Source: Bacteroidota bacterium (GTDB taxonomy: Bacteria > Bacteroidota > Bacteroidia > Chitinophagales > Saprospiraceae). From it: 45,275 bases of DNA. Location of the stretch: positions 1-45,275 of the forward strand of contig DROJ01000403.1 in NCBI GenBank assembly GCA_011321935.1, written 5' to 3'. The position numbers and the translations under genes were made by a program. The notes beneath the pieces were generated by a model. It searched no databases and had not been told where the DNA came from. It saw nothing but the letters and a program-made list of their open reading frames with translations. Below are positions 34,281 through 42,580 of this stretch, in pieces. How positions within the stretch are numbered: the first letter of the stretch is position 1; each line of letters begins with the position of its first letter.

Positions 34281-34315
34281 AACTTGGGAGGCAACTTAAA
34301 GTTGCCTCCCAAGTT
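34281..34315 (-). promoter_or_regulatory. Perfect hairpin in leader of OmpA-DUF1573 gene
   Basis: aacttgggaggcaactt and its perfect inverse flank one base. It sits 20 bp upstream of the ATG, between porP/sprF and the OmpA gene, where it could stop, slow or stabilise the transcript. No T-run follows on the minus strand, so I favour an mRNA processing or translational role over termination. Confidence 0.5.
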
Positions 34316-34406
34316 AGCGTTGCATCAATTTTTTTTGTGAAAATCAATGAGTTAAAAAACGCATTTTCAGATAATTGAATTGCTTCAAAAATACAGAACG
34401 TCTGTT

Positions 34407-35498
34407 TTACAAATATGGGCAAAGGATCGCAGGTTTCACGTCGGGCTTCTTGAATATTTTGCCGATATAATAAACGGACAACTCGAAGCCGCCCTGATAG
34501 CTGTTCACATTGTTCAGGTCGGAGAGGGTGAGGTCATAGGCAATGGCCGCTTTCAGGTCGCCATAATCAATTCCAAAAAGCACCTGCCCTGCATCGCTGC
34601 TCCGGTAGCCGAGGCCCATGCTCAGGCGGATGTTCTTTTCGGGTTTTAGCATATAACCTGCCCAGCCATGTACTTGGAACTGGCTGGAAGGGCCGATATT
34701 GGTAAAGTACAGTTCAGGTGTGACCGACCATTTGTCGTTGATTTTGTTGGAGAGTTGGGCATGGGCGATGAAGCGGGTTTTGAGGCCTTCGTTTGAGCTT
34801 CCGAAGTTATAGTCCCTGCCTGGGCTGGTGATGTGGCGGACGGAAAAGCCAATGTTGAAGTCGGTCTTTTTGTTCACTTTCGATTTCAGCATGATGCCAG
34901 CGTTGATGTCGGTATAATCGGTTGTTTTTTCATTGTTGTTCCCGCCACCACCACCGCCACCGCCACCGCCGCCACCGCTGCCGAAGAGGTTGTCTATCCC
35001 AGAATTTTGGGAAATTTCGCTGCAAGGGACAATGTCATTGTCCATGATTGTTTCTCCATCGCAGAAATCTGAAAAATCAAAAGACCGGGCAATCCGTCCA
35101 TATTGCGCTCCGATGGAAAGTATGTTTTTACTTTTTTTGTCCATTGAATAATGGAAAGCGGCGGAAAGCTGCAGGCCGGTGCTTTTCAATTTTCCATCGC
35201 CTGCAACGTCTTGGAATATCAATGCGCCGCCGCCCAGCCAGTTCCTTTTCCCGATCATGATAATGGGCACGTCCACAAAAATAGCGGGCGTGGAATAGGC
35301 CGAACTGCCGATGGCCGCCCTCGCCTGGTCGCGGTAAATGCCGCCGATGCGGTAAGTTCCTTCAAATGCTCCAGAGAAAGCAGGGTTCATGTGGAGCGGG
35401 TTCATGTAAAAGAGCGAGTTGTGCAGGTCTTGGGCCTGGAGGCCCATGCCGCCTGCCAATACTGCCACAACAAATAAAAGTGTCTTTGTCAATTTCAT
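34407..35498 (-). CDS. PorP/SprF family protein with poly-glycine loop
   Basis: 363 aa. Signal peptide MKLTKTLLFVVAVLAGGMGLQAQ, then 'HNSLFYMNPLHMNPAFSGAFEG', the family's N-terminal pattern (key part YMNPLHMNPAFSG), then repeated beta strands of an outer-membrane barrel ('GLQLSAAFHYSMD', 'ILSIGAQYG', 'LSMGLGYRSSDAGQVLFGIDY'). Twelve glycines in a row at about residues 175-186 form a flexible loop, probably on the surface. Role as for the PorP/SprF protein at 2630: T9SS-associated, for surface attachment of a cargo or for motility. The OmpA-DUF1573 gene follows on the same strand after 146 bp. No type B cargo gene lies next to this pair. Confidence 0.9.
   Translation of the reverse strand: MKLTKTLLFVVAVLAGGMGLQAQDLHNSLFYMNPLHMNPAFSGAFEGTYRIGGIYRDQARAAIGSSAYSTPAIFVDVPIIMIGKRNWLGGGALIFQDVAGDGKLKSTGLQLSAAFHYSMDKKSKNILSIGAQYGRIARSFDFSDFCDGETIMDNDIVPCSEISQNSGIDNLFGSGGGGGGGGGGGGNNNEKTTDYTDINAGIMLKSKVNKKTDFNIGFSVRHITSPGRDYNFGSSNEGLKTRFIAHAQLSNKINDKWSVTPELYFTNIGPSSQFQVHGWAGYMLKPEKNIRLSMGLGYRSSDAGQVLFGIDYGDLKAAIAYDLTLSDLNNVNSYQGGFELSVYYIGKIFKKPDVKPAILCPYL
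34941..34976 (-). repeat. Trinucleotide repeat encoding 12 glycines
   Basis: Twelve GGN codons in a row, mostly alternating GGT and GGC, inside the PorP/SprF gene. Changes by whole triplets would keep the frame and change loop length. Confidence 0.95.
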
Positions 35499-35648
35499 AT
35501 TAAAGTTTTTGAAACTGTTTAGGGTCAGAATTTATGAGACCGAAAATTAGGATAATTTGAGAAATCTTGTTGAAAAGAACATGCAAGTTAGGTTTAATTT
35601 GTTTTGTGCCAAACTTCCCTTCGGGGCGTTTTGCACAGGAAGTGACAA

Positions 35649-36635
35649 TTATGGCAATTGCCCCTTTGCCCTGCGCACTATTGCCTCCACGTCTTGCTCC
35701 TCCATGCACCTGAAATGGCCTTTCGGGCATCCGGCAAAACCTATTTTCGAGCAGGGGCGGCAAGAAAGCCCCTGCACTTCAAAAGTTGTGTTTTTATCAG
35801 GCTGCCTGCCATAATAAGGTGTCATACCAAAAGCAGGGACGGTACTCCCCCAAACAGACAATATTTCTTTCTGGAAAGCTGCCGCAATGTGCATCATGCC
35901 CGTGTCGTGGGCAATGACCCTTTGGGCGAGTTCGATGACTTTTGCCGATTCGTGCAAGGTCAGTTTTCCGCAACAATTGGTCACATGTTTACCTGATTTT
36001 TGGGCAATTGTTTCGCCCTCGGCAGCTTCGTTTTTGCCGCCCAGCAGTAGGATGGGCTGTTTTATCCTTTTGCAGATTTCGATTGTTTTTTCCCTGGGCA
36101 GCCGCTTTGTGCGGTGGGCTGCGCCAATGGCGAAGGCTAAAAAAGGTATTGTCCAAAGGACTCCTTTCGGAGGGGTATTGGGCATTAAACCTTTCGGAAA
36201 AAAATAATCCAAGCCCAATCCATCGTCTTTTACTCCGAGCGGGGCCACCGACGCAAAATAGCGGTCAACCACATGCAGCTCCGGCAGTTTGTTTATTTTA
36301 AAATTCACGAGCAGCCATTTCTCGAAATTGAGTTTTTTAAAAGAAAAAACCTGCGCGCGCAGCGCTGTGCGGACTTGCCTGCTCCGCAAATTTTTGTGCA
36401 GGTCAATAATAAGGTCGTAGCCTTCTTTTTTGAGGCCGGGCAGCACCTCCGCTGTCTTTTTTTCGATGGTAAATATTTTATCCAAATAGGGGTTGGCCTC
36501 CAGTAAAGGCAGGTAGGCTTGCTTGGTCAGGAAGTGCAGCTCCGCCCCCGTTTGCTGCTTGAGGCAGCGGATGACCGGCGTGGTCAAAACAATGTCGCCG
36601 ATGGAGGAAAAGCGGATGAGGAGGACTTTTTTCAT
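35649..36635 (-). CDS. Glycosyltransferase family 9 (heptosyltransferase-like)
   Basis: Start at 36635 (328 aa): MKKVLLIRFSSIGDIVLTTP is the classic GT9 N-terminus, whereas the longer frame begins in the palindrome upstream. Other family marks: 'LHFLTKQAY', 'DLIIDLHKNLRSRQVR' (key part DLHKNLRS), and 'AHDTGMMHIAAAF' near the C-terminus, the nucleotide-sugar binding region. The C-terminus has 'CRPCSKIGFAGCPKGHFRCM', Cys-rich as in many GT9 enzymes. Known role: transfers heptose or another sugar to LPS core at the inner face of the inner membrane; exact sugar not predictable. Separate from the GH25 gene upstream by a palindrome. Confidence 0.9.
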   Translation of the reverse strand: MKKVLLIRFSSIGDIVLTTPVIRCLKQQTGAELHFLTKQAYLPLLEANPYLDKIFTIEKKTAEVLPGLKKEGYDLIIDLHKNLRSRQVRTALRAQVFSFKKLNFEKWLLVNFKINKLPELHVVDRYFASVAPLGVKDDGLGLDYFFPKGLMPNTPPKGVLWTIPFLAFAIGAAHRTKRLPREKTIEICKRIKQPILLLGGKNEAAEGETIAQKSGKHVTNCCGKLTLHESAKVIELAQRVIAHDTGMMHIAAAFQKEILSVWGSTVPAFGMTPYYGRQPDKNTTFEVQGLSCRPCSKIGFAGCPKGHFRCMEEQDVEAIVRRAKGQLP

Positions 36636-36658
36636 TCCGGGTTTATTGGCAGCAAATA

Positions 36659-36729
36659 GTATCATTTCAATAGGGGGAGGGAAATAAAAATTTCCAATTT
36701 TTATTTCCCCCGCCTCATTAAAATGATAC
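36659..36729. repeat. 71-bp nested palindrome before the GT9 gene
   Basis: gtatcatttcaatagggggag pairs imperfectly with the inverse at the right (cccccgcctcattaaaatgatac, ending 36729). The inside is gggaaataaaaatt/aatttttatttccc. It lies 33 bp past the GH25 stop and 24 bp before the GT9 ATG, so it may be the GH25 terminator and the GT9 leader in one. Confidence 0.7.
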
Positions 36730-36761
36730 CACAAATATAAGGGTCGAAAAGAAGTGGCAAG

Positions 36762-37538
36762 TTACGGGTTCGTAACCGCAAGGTCGGAAGTAGGTGCCGG
36801 CGGCGGGTCGAGCAAGGGCCCCGGGCGGACAAGGGTGTAGGCCTCCATATCTTCTTTGCTCCCCCGGAAAACATTGAAATCAACCAGACCTTTGATGCCC
36901 TCCAGTTTTCCGCGGTTGCCATATTGCCAAAATTGCCAATCCTCTCCGTTGCGCAGCCTCGGCTTGCGCCAAGAGGTATATCGGGCCACCCAAAGCGGAT
37001 AGCCGTTAATGTGTTCCGCTAAATATTGGTTGAAAAACTTTTGGTTGGAATAAATGATCGGCCTGACCTTGAAATGGTTTTCGACTATTTGCAGCCATGC
37101 CTTTACGTTGTCCACCAATGTTTCCGGGGCAACGCCGTCCATCACTTCCACGTCGAGGACGGGGGCAAAATCGCCATTTTCCAGCTCCGCTGTTTCAATG
37201 AAATTTTTTGCCTGCTTGGCAGCAGAAACGGTAGGCCGGAAAAAATGGTAAGCACCCCGTTTGATGCCCACGGCTTTCATTTCCGACCAGTTTTCGCAGA
37301 AAAAAGAGTCTTTGTAGCTCTCTCCTTCCGTCGCTTTTATGAATGCAAACTGGATGCCCTGGGCCACTACTTTTTCCCAGTCAATTTCTTTTTGGTGGTG
37401 CGAAATATCTATCCCGTGCACATCATAGCCCTGCTTGCGCACCGTCTGTTCGTTGCAGGCAACAAACAAAACCGAGCAAAGCAAAATCCCGTACAAAGGC
37501 GGGAAGACAAAGCCCAACGATGTGAGGTAAATCTTCAT
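36762..37538 (-). CDS. GH25 lysozyme-like lipoprotein
   Basis: 258 aa. The N-terminus is hydrophobic and ends in 'LFVAC' with Cys28 as lipobox, so the protein should be lipid-anchored in the periplasm or outer membrane. The GH25 domain starts 'GYDVHGIDISHHQKEIDW' (Asp44 at the start of the barrel) and has 'APVLDVEVMDG' with Asp129 and Glu131, the DxE active-site pair. The end keeps 'WQFWQYG' and 'VDFNVFRGS', as in the family. Reaction: cleaves the glycan strand of peptidoglycan (muramidase). It is flanked by terminator-like hairpins, so probably a single gene. Use in wall remodelling or against rivals is not decided by context. Confidence 0.92.
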   Translation of the reverse strand: MKIYLTSLGFVFPPLYGILLCSVLFVACNEQTVRKQGYDVHGIDISHHQKEIDWEKVVAQGIQFAFIKATEGESYKDSFFCENWSEMKAVGIKRGAYHFFRPTVSAAKQAKNFIETAELENGDFAPVLDVEVMDGVAPETLVDNVKAWLQIVENHFKVRPIIYSNQKFFNQYLAEHINGYPLWVARYTSWRKPRLRNGEDWQFWQYGNRGKLEGIKGLVDFNVFRGSKEDMEAYTLVRPGPLLDPPPAPTSDLAVTNP

Positions 37539-37706
37539 GAAGGTTCAGTTAGTTCTGTGCCAAAGGGAAACGGAGGAATATAGTTTTATGATGCGCAAGT
37601 ACGCCAAAAAAAACATTTTGTCCAAGACGGGAAGCAGGTATTATATTTTTCCTGACAGCCTTAATTGCAAAAATGTCATCGGAGGTGCTTTTTGGGTTTA
37701 CTGCCA

Positions 37707-37751
37707 AAACGAAAGCCCCCAGGGTTTTCAAATCCCGGGGGCTTTTGTTTT
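37707..37751 (-). terminator. Strong terminator after SRPBCC gene
   Basis: aaaacgaaagcccccaggg and cccgggggcttttgtttt form a GC-rich stem with one mismatch and one bulge, bordered by A and T runs. It lies 18 bp past the stop of the minus-strand gene at 37770. Confidence 0.85.
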
Positions 37752-37769
37752 GGCGGGCCGCTCAGAAAA

Positions 37770-38813
37770 TCACTGATCCTCGGCAATAGGGCTATCGTAA
37801 AAATAATAAACCTTGGTGAGCCACCGGGCAGTGTCGGGCTCGGTAGATGGGTCGCTTGCATATGCCTCTATGACGGGGGTTTTAAAGGTGATGCCTTTGT
37901 CTTTTCCGTACTCCTCCATCGCGAGGTGGGCCTCTCCCGAACCTTCATATGGGCCGTAATAATCTATGAACAAGCCTTTGCTGGCAGGCACCTCGACCAG
38001 TTTGATGTTGCCTTTGGCAGCCGAGGCGCCCTTGTCGCCCACGGGGATGGCTGCGGCCATATCGGTCATTCCCTTTTCTTCGTCCCACTCATAAAAAACG
38101 CCACAGGGGAAACCTGCCATTTCGATGCCTTTGGCAGCCATAGCCCCCATGATGGCTCCAAAATTGGTTTCGTAAAATTGCTGGATACCGGCTATTTTTA
38201 TTTTATCCCTGATCATGAGGTAAGAGGCGCCAGGGTATTCCATGTTCTTTACCCGATAGCCCCGGTACATGCCCTGATTGGCCTCTTCGCACATTTTTTT
38301 CAGGTTGGCAAGGCCAGGGGTGAACATGCTGTCCATGTCCTTTTTTGTTTTGCCGCCAGTAAAAACAGCAATGGCGTTGAAGGGGTATGGAACGTCCCAG
38401 GCATAGCCCCAAGTGGTCTTGGTAGTGCCGTTCGGCCCATCTTCCAACTTGAAAAAACTGTCGCCGCCGTACCCATCGGCAAACTCGACTTTCCCTTTCT
38501 GCGATGTATATGGCGTGGCCTCCGTAATGGTCATTTTCCCGCCTTTGTCGTCTTTGGCAGTCCAGGTGTAAGAAGCGCCGACCCCTTTTGTTTTATCGCC
38601 GAAAGTCAAGGCAATGGTGGAATCCAAACCTTTCCAAGGGCCCCATTCTTCCCACGTCCGCAGGTCGTTTATTTTTTCAAAAATGATTTTCTTGGGGGCA
38701 TCTATACTAGTAGTGCCGGTGTATTCAAAATGGGTAGGTTGGATTGCTCCGCCGATGAGGAAAAAGGCTATGACGAGCAACAATAACAAGCCGAGTATTT
38801 TAAGGACTTTCAT
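37770..38813 (-). CDS. SRPBCC (START-like) protein with C-terminal GyrI-like domain
   Basis: Start at 38813 (347 aa) gives MKVLKILGLLLLLVIAFFLIGG, one N-terminal membrane helix; the longer frame only adds 14 polar residues. The first half is an SRPBCC/polyketide-cyclase fold ('TSIDAPKKIIFEKINDLRTWEEWGPW', key parts IDAPKKIIFEKIND and WGPW). The second half resembles GyrI-like/effector-binding domains ('GLFIDYYGPYEGSGEAHLAMEEY', key part YYGPYEG). Such two-domain proteins bind small hydrophobic ligands in a cup; no enzyme activity is assured. The helix anchors it to the inner membrane with the domains probably in the periplasm. Single gene with its own terminator. Confidence 0.85.
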   Translation of the reverse strand: MKVLKILGLLLLLVIAFFLIGGAIQPTHFEYTGTTSIDAPKKIIFEKINDLRTWEEWGPWKGLDSTIALTFGDKTKGVGASYTWTAKDDKGGKMTITEATPYTSQKGKVEFADGYGGDSFFKLEDGPNGTTKTTWGYAWDVPYPFNAIAVFTGGKTKKDMDSMFTPGLANLKKMCEEANQGMYRGYRVKNMEYPGASYLMIRDKIKIAGIQQFYETNFGAIMGAMAAKGIEMAGFPCGVFYEWDEEKGMTDMAAAIPVGDKGASAAKGNIKLVEVPASKGLFIDYYGPYEGSGEAHLAMEEYGKDKGITFKTPVIEAYASDPSTEPDTARWLTKVYYFYDSPIAEDQ

Positions 38814-39240
38814 GATAATAAATTTAATTGATGAATTTTTTTGTTTCAAACACAAACATAAAGGTATATATTAATGAAACAAAAAATGGCATAAACAAAG
38901 GTTTTTTTGAAAAAAAATTGGCTCCACCAAAGGTCAGGGCAATCGTTTTCGGGGGCAAACTTAGCAAGAAGCAATAAAGGTATTTTCGGTGGCGGTCTTT
39001 TTTTAACCGATACGTTTTCAACGCAGGGCATTTGATGCACCGCCCCTTCTTTTTTTTCATAAAATTTTTGGCAGCGAATCAGATGTAAAGCTTTTTTTTC
39101 GAGAGCCTCACGGCACTCGCTAAGATATGCCGACCCCGCAGGAAAACACGAACGCCGACAGAGGGGCCACCAGTTATTAGCCCAAAAACAAACCATGCCC
39201 TCTTACGTCGGCGATGAAGGGAAAGTTGCCCGAAAGTTCT
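38814..39240. other. 427-bp intergenic region
   Basis: No gene seen. It contains the leader of the SRPBCC gene, AT-rich runs, and at 38985-39029 a partial copy of the palindromic element at 18895. A short frame from 39194 runs into the neighbouring gene's 3' end and has no support. Confidence 0.6.
38985..39029. repeat. Partial copy of the 18895 palindromic element
   Basis: ggtggcggtctttttttaac, then cgatacgttttcaacgcagg, matches the right arm of the 18895-19032 element read on the opposite strand (ggtggtggtctttttcaacc, then gatatgttttcaacgcaagg) with few changes. Only one arm is kept; the second arm is missing or replaced by a short gcatttgatgc stem. Confidence 0.7.
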
Positions 39241-40257
39241 TTATGCCTCAAAACCACAAGCCTGCCGGAAAGTAAAATGTGCCAATGCTGCCGGAACGGC
39301 TTTCCATTTTTCCAACAGGTCCCAGCCCGGTTGCTGGCTGACTTTGAGGTATTCGTTGCCGGGGTTTTTGGAAATATTGATGGCCGCAGAGGTGAGGGAA
39401 ATGAGCAGGCGGGCAGCGATGAGGTGGTAAAGCAGTTCCAGTTCTTGCTCCTCCAGCGGGAAAATTTCGTGCGTGCCGGCCACTATCTGCGCAGCGGCGG
39501 TCAGCGGGTCGTTTTTGCGCTGAACGGCATAGGCGATGGCGATGGCCAGTTCGTTGACAGTGGCAGAATGAACAATGTCGCCGAAGTCAATGATGCCCGA
39601 AACGGCGGGGTTTTCGGGGTCGGCATTTACCAAAACATTAAAATCGTTGGCGTCGTTGTGCAGCACCGAATGGCGCAGGGCAGGCAGTTTTGGCAGCGCA
39701 TTTTTTATGGACAATCCGTAAAAATGCTCCGCCAGCGCCCGCTTCTCTTTGTTTTTTATAAAATGAAAAAACCGCTCCGTCCATGCCGCCTGTGCTGTGT
39801 CCCATTCAAAATAACGGTGGGCGGCGGGGTGGTCGAAACCCCGCAGGCCATTGCAAAGATGGCCGATGCTTTGTCCGAGGTTTTTCAATAACCGGGGGCT
39901 GTGCGGGTTTACGTTTACGAGCATCCTGCCTTCTACCCAAGTCAGCAGCCTCAGCAGCCGTTGCCCGTTTTTTTTGCTTTTGAGGAGGGTGGTGTTTTCT
40001 CCGTTTTTGTTTTTGATGATGCGCGGGAAGGTCAGTTGGGGGAGGTGCTTTTCGAGGTGGAGCAGCATTTCGTTCTGGGCTTCGAGCTGTTCCTTTTCCT
40101 CGCCGGGCTTGTATATTTTGAGGACGTATTTTTTGCCGCTTTTTGTTTTCAATAAAAAATTGAGGTCGGCGTAGCTGGGCAGGGGACTGGCAGTGGCATG
40201 GATGCCGAAATATTCGAGGGCAAGTTTTTCTGCTTCTTTTTTGGAAAATGGCGGCAT
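39241..40257 (-). CDS. APH-fold phosphotransferase (kinase)
   Basis: Start at 40257 (338 aa, MPPFSKKEAEKLALEYFG) leaves a 17-bp gap to the upstream reductase; the longer frame would overlap that gene by 10 bp. The family is the aminoglycoside/choline/hydroxylysine-kinase type: 'KKYVLKIYKPGEE' near the N-terminus with the ATP-binding Lys, 'LHNDANDFNVLV' (catalytic Asp202, Asn207) and 'GIIDFGDI' (Asp224, Mg-binding). It phosphorylates a small hydroxyl compound with ATP. The exact substrate cannot be told: hydroxylysine/amino-alcohol kinases are closest in style. Being last in the sphingolipid-type cluster, it might phosphorylate an amino-alcohol or a lipid headgroup, which is inference only. 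Confidence 0.88.
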   Translation of the reverse strand: MPPFSKKEAEKLALEYFGIHATASPLPSYADLNFLLKTKSGKKYVLKIYKPGEEKEQLEAQNEMLLHLEKHLPQLTFPRIIKNKNGENTTLLKSKKNGQRLLRLLTWVEGRMLVNVNPHSPRLLKNLGQSIGHLCNGLRGFDHPAAHRYFEWDTAQAAWTERFFHFIKNKEKRALAEHFYGLSIKNALPKLPALRHSVLHNDANDFNVLVNADPENPAVSGIIDFGDIVHSATVNELAIAIAYAVQRKNDPLTAAAQIVAGTHEIFPLEEQELELLYHLIAARLLISLTSAAINISKNPGNEYLKVSQQPGWDLLEKWKAVPAALAHFTFRQACGFEA

Positions 40258-40274
40258 GTTATAAAGGTTGTTTT

Positions 40275-41267
40275 TTACAGCCAATTATTCTTTTTGTACC
40301 ATTCCAATGTTTCTTCCAGCCCTTTTTCCAGATCATATTCTGGCTCAAAATTCAAATCTTTTTTTAATGCCGAAATATCGCATTTCCAGTTCATGCTTTC
40401 CAGAATACTGACTTTTTCCAGGTTCAGGGCTGGATATTTTCCCGTCACTTTCGCGGGCTGCTCCAATAACCACGCAATGCTCCTGACCAGCCCCACGGGC
40501 ACATGAAAGCGCAGGGTTTTTTTATTTAAAATACGTTTGGCATATTTCCCCAAATCCCACTGCGTATAATATTTTCCGTCGGAAACAAAATAGGCTTTTT
40601 GCATGTGCGGAGAAACAGTGGCATCAATAATAACCCTCGCCAAATCTTTTACATAAATAAAAGCGAGGTGCTGGTCGCGGCTGCCGATATAGCCTTCTAT
40701 ATTTTTATTGATTAATTTAAAAAAGGTGAGTATTTCTTTTTCGCGCGGCCCATACACTCCTCCCGGACGGATGACGACATACGGGAAATCATTTAGCTGT
40801 GCTAAATATTCTTCTGTTTTTAATTTAGATTTTCCATAGGTATTGATGGGCTTGCGTATATGTCCCTCTTTTAAAAAATCGGAAAGGTCGTCGCTGCTTG
40901 CCGGGCCATAAGAAGCGAGGCTGCTGATATAAGTAAATTTATTCGGAATATATTTGGAAGCATATATAGCTTCGATAAAATTTTTTGAAAATTCATAATT
41001 GACCCGGTAATAGTCTTCCAGTTTTGGCACAGATACAACGCCCGCATTGTGGACTATATAATCGAATTTATTGGCTTTTAATTTTTTTGCCAATTCGTTT
41101 TTATTTGAAAAATCCATTTCCAAAAAACGGATGCGCCCATCTTTTAAATATTGCCTGCTGCTCGTTTTTCTTATGCCCGCATATACTTCCATATCCCGCC
41201 CCAAAGCCTCCTCGACCAAATGGCTGCCCACAAAACCCGATGCACCAGTAATCAATATTTTTTTCAT
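40275..41267 (-). CDS. NAD(P)-dependent extended SDR, candidate ketosphinganine/ceramide reductase (CerR-like)
   Basis: Start at 41267 (330 aa): MKKILITGASGFVGSHLVEE has the GxxGxxG cofactor motif. The longer frame reads into the repeat upstream. Catalytic residues are Ser115/116 ('YISSLAS') and Tyr144-x3-Lys148 ('NTYGKSK'). 'VIRPGGVYGPRE' is typical of extended SDR/epimerase proteins. Known: in Caulobacter the reductase for bacterial ceramide, CerR, is such an epimerase-like protein, and a homologue acts in Bacteroides. Here it sits after a serine palmitoyltransferase and a GNAT protein on the same strand, so CerR function is a good inference; a sugar epimerase or dihydroflavonol-type reductase remains possible. 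Cytoplasmic, 17 bp before the kinase gene. Confidence 0.85.
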   Translation of the reverse strand: MKKILITGASGFVGSHLVEEALGRDMEVYAGIRKTSSRQYLKDGRIRFLEMDFSNKNELAKKLKANKFDYIVHNAGVVSVPKLEDYYRVNYEFSKNFIEAIYASKYIPNKFTYISSLASYGPASSDDLSDFLKEGHIRKPINTYGKSKLKTEEYLAQLNDFPYVVIRPGGVYGPREKEILTFFKLINKNIEGYIGSRDQHLAFIYVKDLARVIIDATVSPHMQKAYFVSDGKYYTQWDLGKYAKRILNKKTLRFHVPVGLVRSIAWLLEQPAKVTGKYPALNLEKVSILESMNWKCDISALKKDLNFEPEYDLEKGLEETLEWYKKNNWL

Positions 41268-41277
41268 AAAAATAATT

Positions 41278-41375
41278 AAATGGTTAAATGGTTGAATGGT
41301 TGAATGGTTTTTCCCGCAAGGCAAGTACACGTCATGTGGGAAAAACCATTCAACCATTTAACCATTCAACCATTT
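41278..41375. repeat. 98-bp inverted repeat overlapping the GNAT gene's end
   Basis: Left arm is built of aaatggttaaatggttgaat followed by ggttgaatggtttttccc; the right arm is gggaaaaaccattcaaccat followed by ttaaccattcaaccattt. Each arm is made of 'atggttga' units. The spacer is about 22 nt. The TGA stop (41366-41368) and the last two codons of the GNAT gene lie inside the right arm. Confidence 0.9.
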
Positions 41376-42496
41376 ATTCTCTTCTCATAAATGCGGTACC
41401 GTTTATATGCTACCATATTGGCCCTTTCCACTCCTTTTTTCATCATCTCGTTATTGTCCAATATCCAAGAGGCTTCGGCTTCATTGTAGCCTTTTTCCAT
41501 TCCCCTCGAAATAATGCGGGAAATAAAAATAGCCTCGATGCCCATTTTACGATAGCCTTCCAAAACGCCGAGCAGTATGACCCGCAAACGTTTTATTTTC
41601 TTTTTTTGAAATAATAATTTGAATATACCGGTAGGCAATAAGCGGCCGCGTTTTATATTTTTTGCAATTACATTAATGTCTGGAACGGCCAATGCAAATG
41701 CAACGGCTTTTCCCTCGTGTTCGGCAATCAGGCCAAAGTCGGGGTCTATGACCATTTTCAGCCCCTCGGCCAAATGGTCGAACTCGGCATCGGTGGGCGG
41801 CACGAAGCCCCAGTTTTTGTCCCAGGCACCTTTATATATTTCGCGGATAGTGGCGGCCTCTTTTTTGAAATTTTTCATGACCACGTTGCGGATAGTGACG
41901 CCCCTTTTTTTCAAACGCTCGCCCAGCATATTGGCAAGGCGGACCGATTTCATGCTGATGGTGTCCTCGGTGGCGAGGTAGGCCAGCATGTCCATTTGTT
42001 TGGCGAAGCCGTACCTTTCGAGGAAGGTGGCATAATAGGGTTTATTATAGGTGGTCATAATTACGGGCGGCCGGTCGAAGCCTTCCACTAATAGCCCGGC
42101 GGTGTCATTTGTGGAAAAATTGGTGGGCCCCAATATGGCATCCAGTTTTTCATTTTTAATCCAAGCGGTGGCTTTGTCCAAAAGTGCTTTGGCCACTCCG
42201 TAATTTTCGATTACATCAAAAAGGCCAAAAAAACCGACATTGGCACCGGCGAATTTATTGTATTCATTATTGCGGATAGCGGCGATGCGGCCCACTATTT
42301 TTCCATTATTATAAGCGAGGTACAGTTGCACTTTTGAATGTTGGAAAAAAGGGTTTTTCTTTTCGCTCAACAATTCTTTTTGACCGATATATATTTCGGG
42401 AACATAATTAGGGTCGTCTTTATATAAGTCGTGCGGAAAATCAATAAACCGCTTTTTGTCGCGCTTGGATTTTACTTCGGTGATGGTGGTGTCCAT
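41366..42496 (-). CDS. GNAT-superfamily acyltransferase, candidate bacterial ceramide synthase (bCerS-like)
   Basis: 376 aa. It begins 'MDTTITEVKSKRDKKRFIDFPHDLYKDDPNYVPE' (key part FIDFPHDLYKDDPNYVP), a signature I recall from a family of long GNAT-type proteins. It also has 'GRIAAIRNNEYNKF' and 'GFFGLFDVIENYGVAKALLDKATAWIKNE' (key part GFFGLFDV), 'GPTNFSTNDTAGLLVEGFDRPP' (key part GPTNFSTNDTAG), and 'EASWILDNNEMMK' near the end. Known: the bacterial ceramide synthase of Caulobacter is a GNAT-type protein unrelated to eukaryotic ceramide synthases. The place between spt and a CerR-like gene makes N-acylation of a sphingoid base the best guess; I cannot prove homology to bCerS by eye. Cytoplasmic or membrane-peripheral. 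The stop codon is provided by an inverted repeat. Confidence 0.82.
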   Translation of the reverse strand: MDTTITEVKSKRDKKRFIDFPHDLYKDDPNYVPEIYIGQKELLSEKKNPFFQHSKVQLYLAYNNGKIVGRIAAIRNNEYNKFAGANVGFFGLFDVIENYGVAKALLDKATAWIKNEKLDAILGPTNFSTNDTAGLLVEGFDRPPVIMTTYNKPYYATFLERYGFAKQMDMLAYLATEDTISMKSVRLANMLGERLKKRGVTIRNVVMKNFKKEAATIREIYKGAWDKNWGFVPPTDAEFDHLAEGLKMVIDPDFGLIAEHEGKAVAFALAVPDINVIAKNIKRGRLLPTGIFKLLFQKKKIKRLRVILLGVLEGYRKMGIEAIFISRIISRGMEKGYNEAEASWILDNNEMMKKGVERANMVAYKRYRIYEKRING

Positions 42497-42580
42497 ATTG
42501 GTTGTTTTAGATGACGGGCGTCCGGCACCTGAAATTTAAATCAAAATATAGGAGCGGGTTTTTATTTGTTGCTACCCAAT

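Noticed and set aside
37665-38786. 373-codon plus-strand frame
   Set aside because: Antisense to the SRPBCC/GyrI gene and running through its terminator; no domain pattern.
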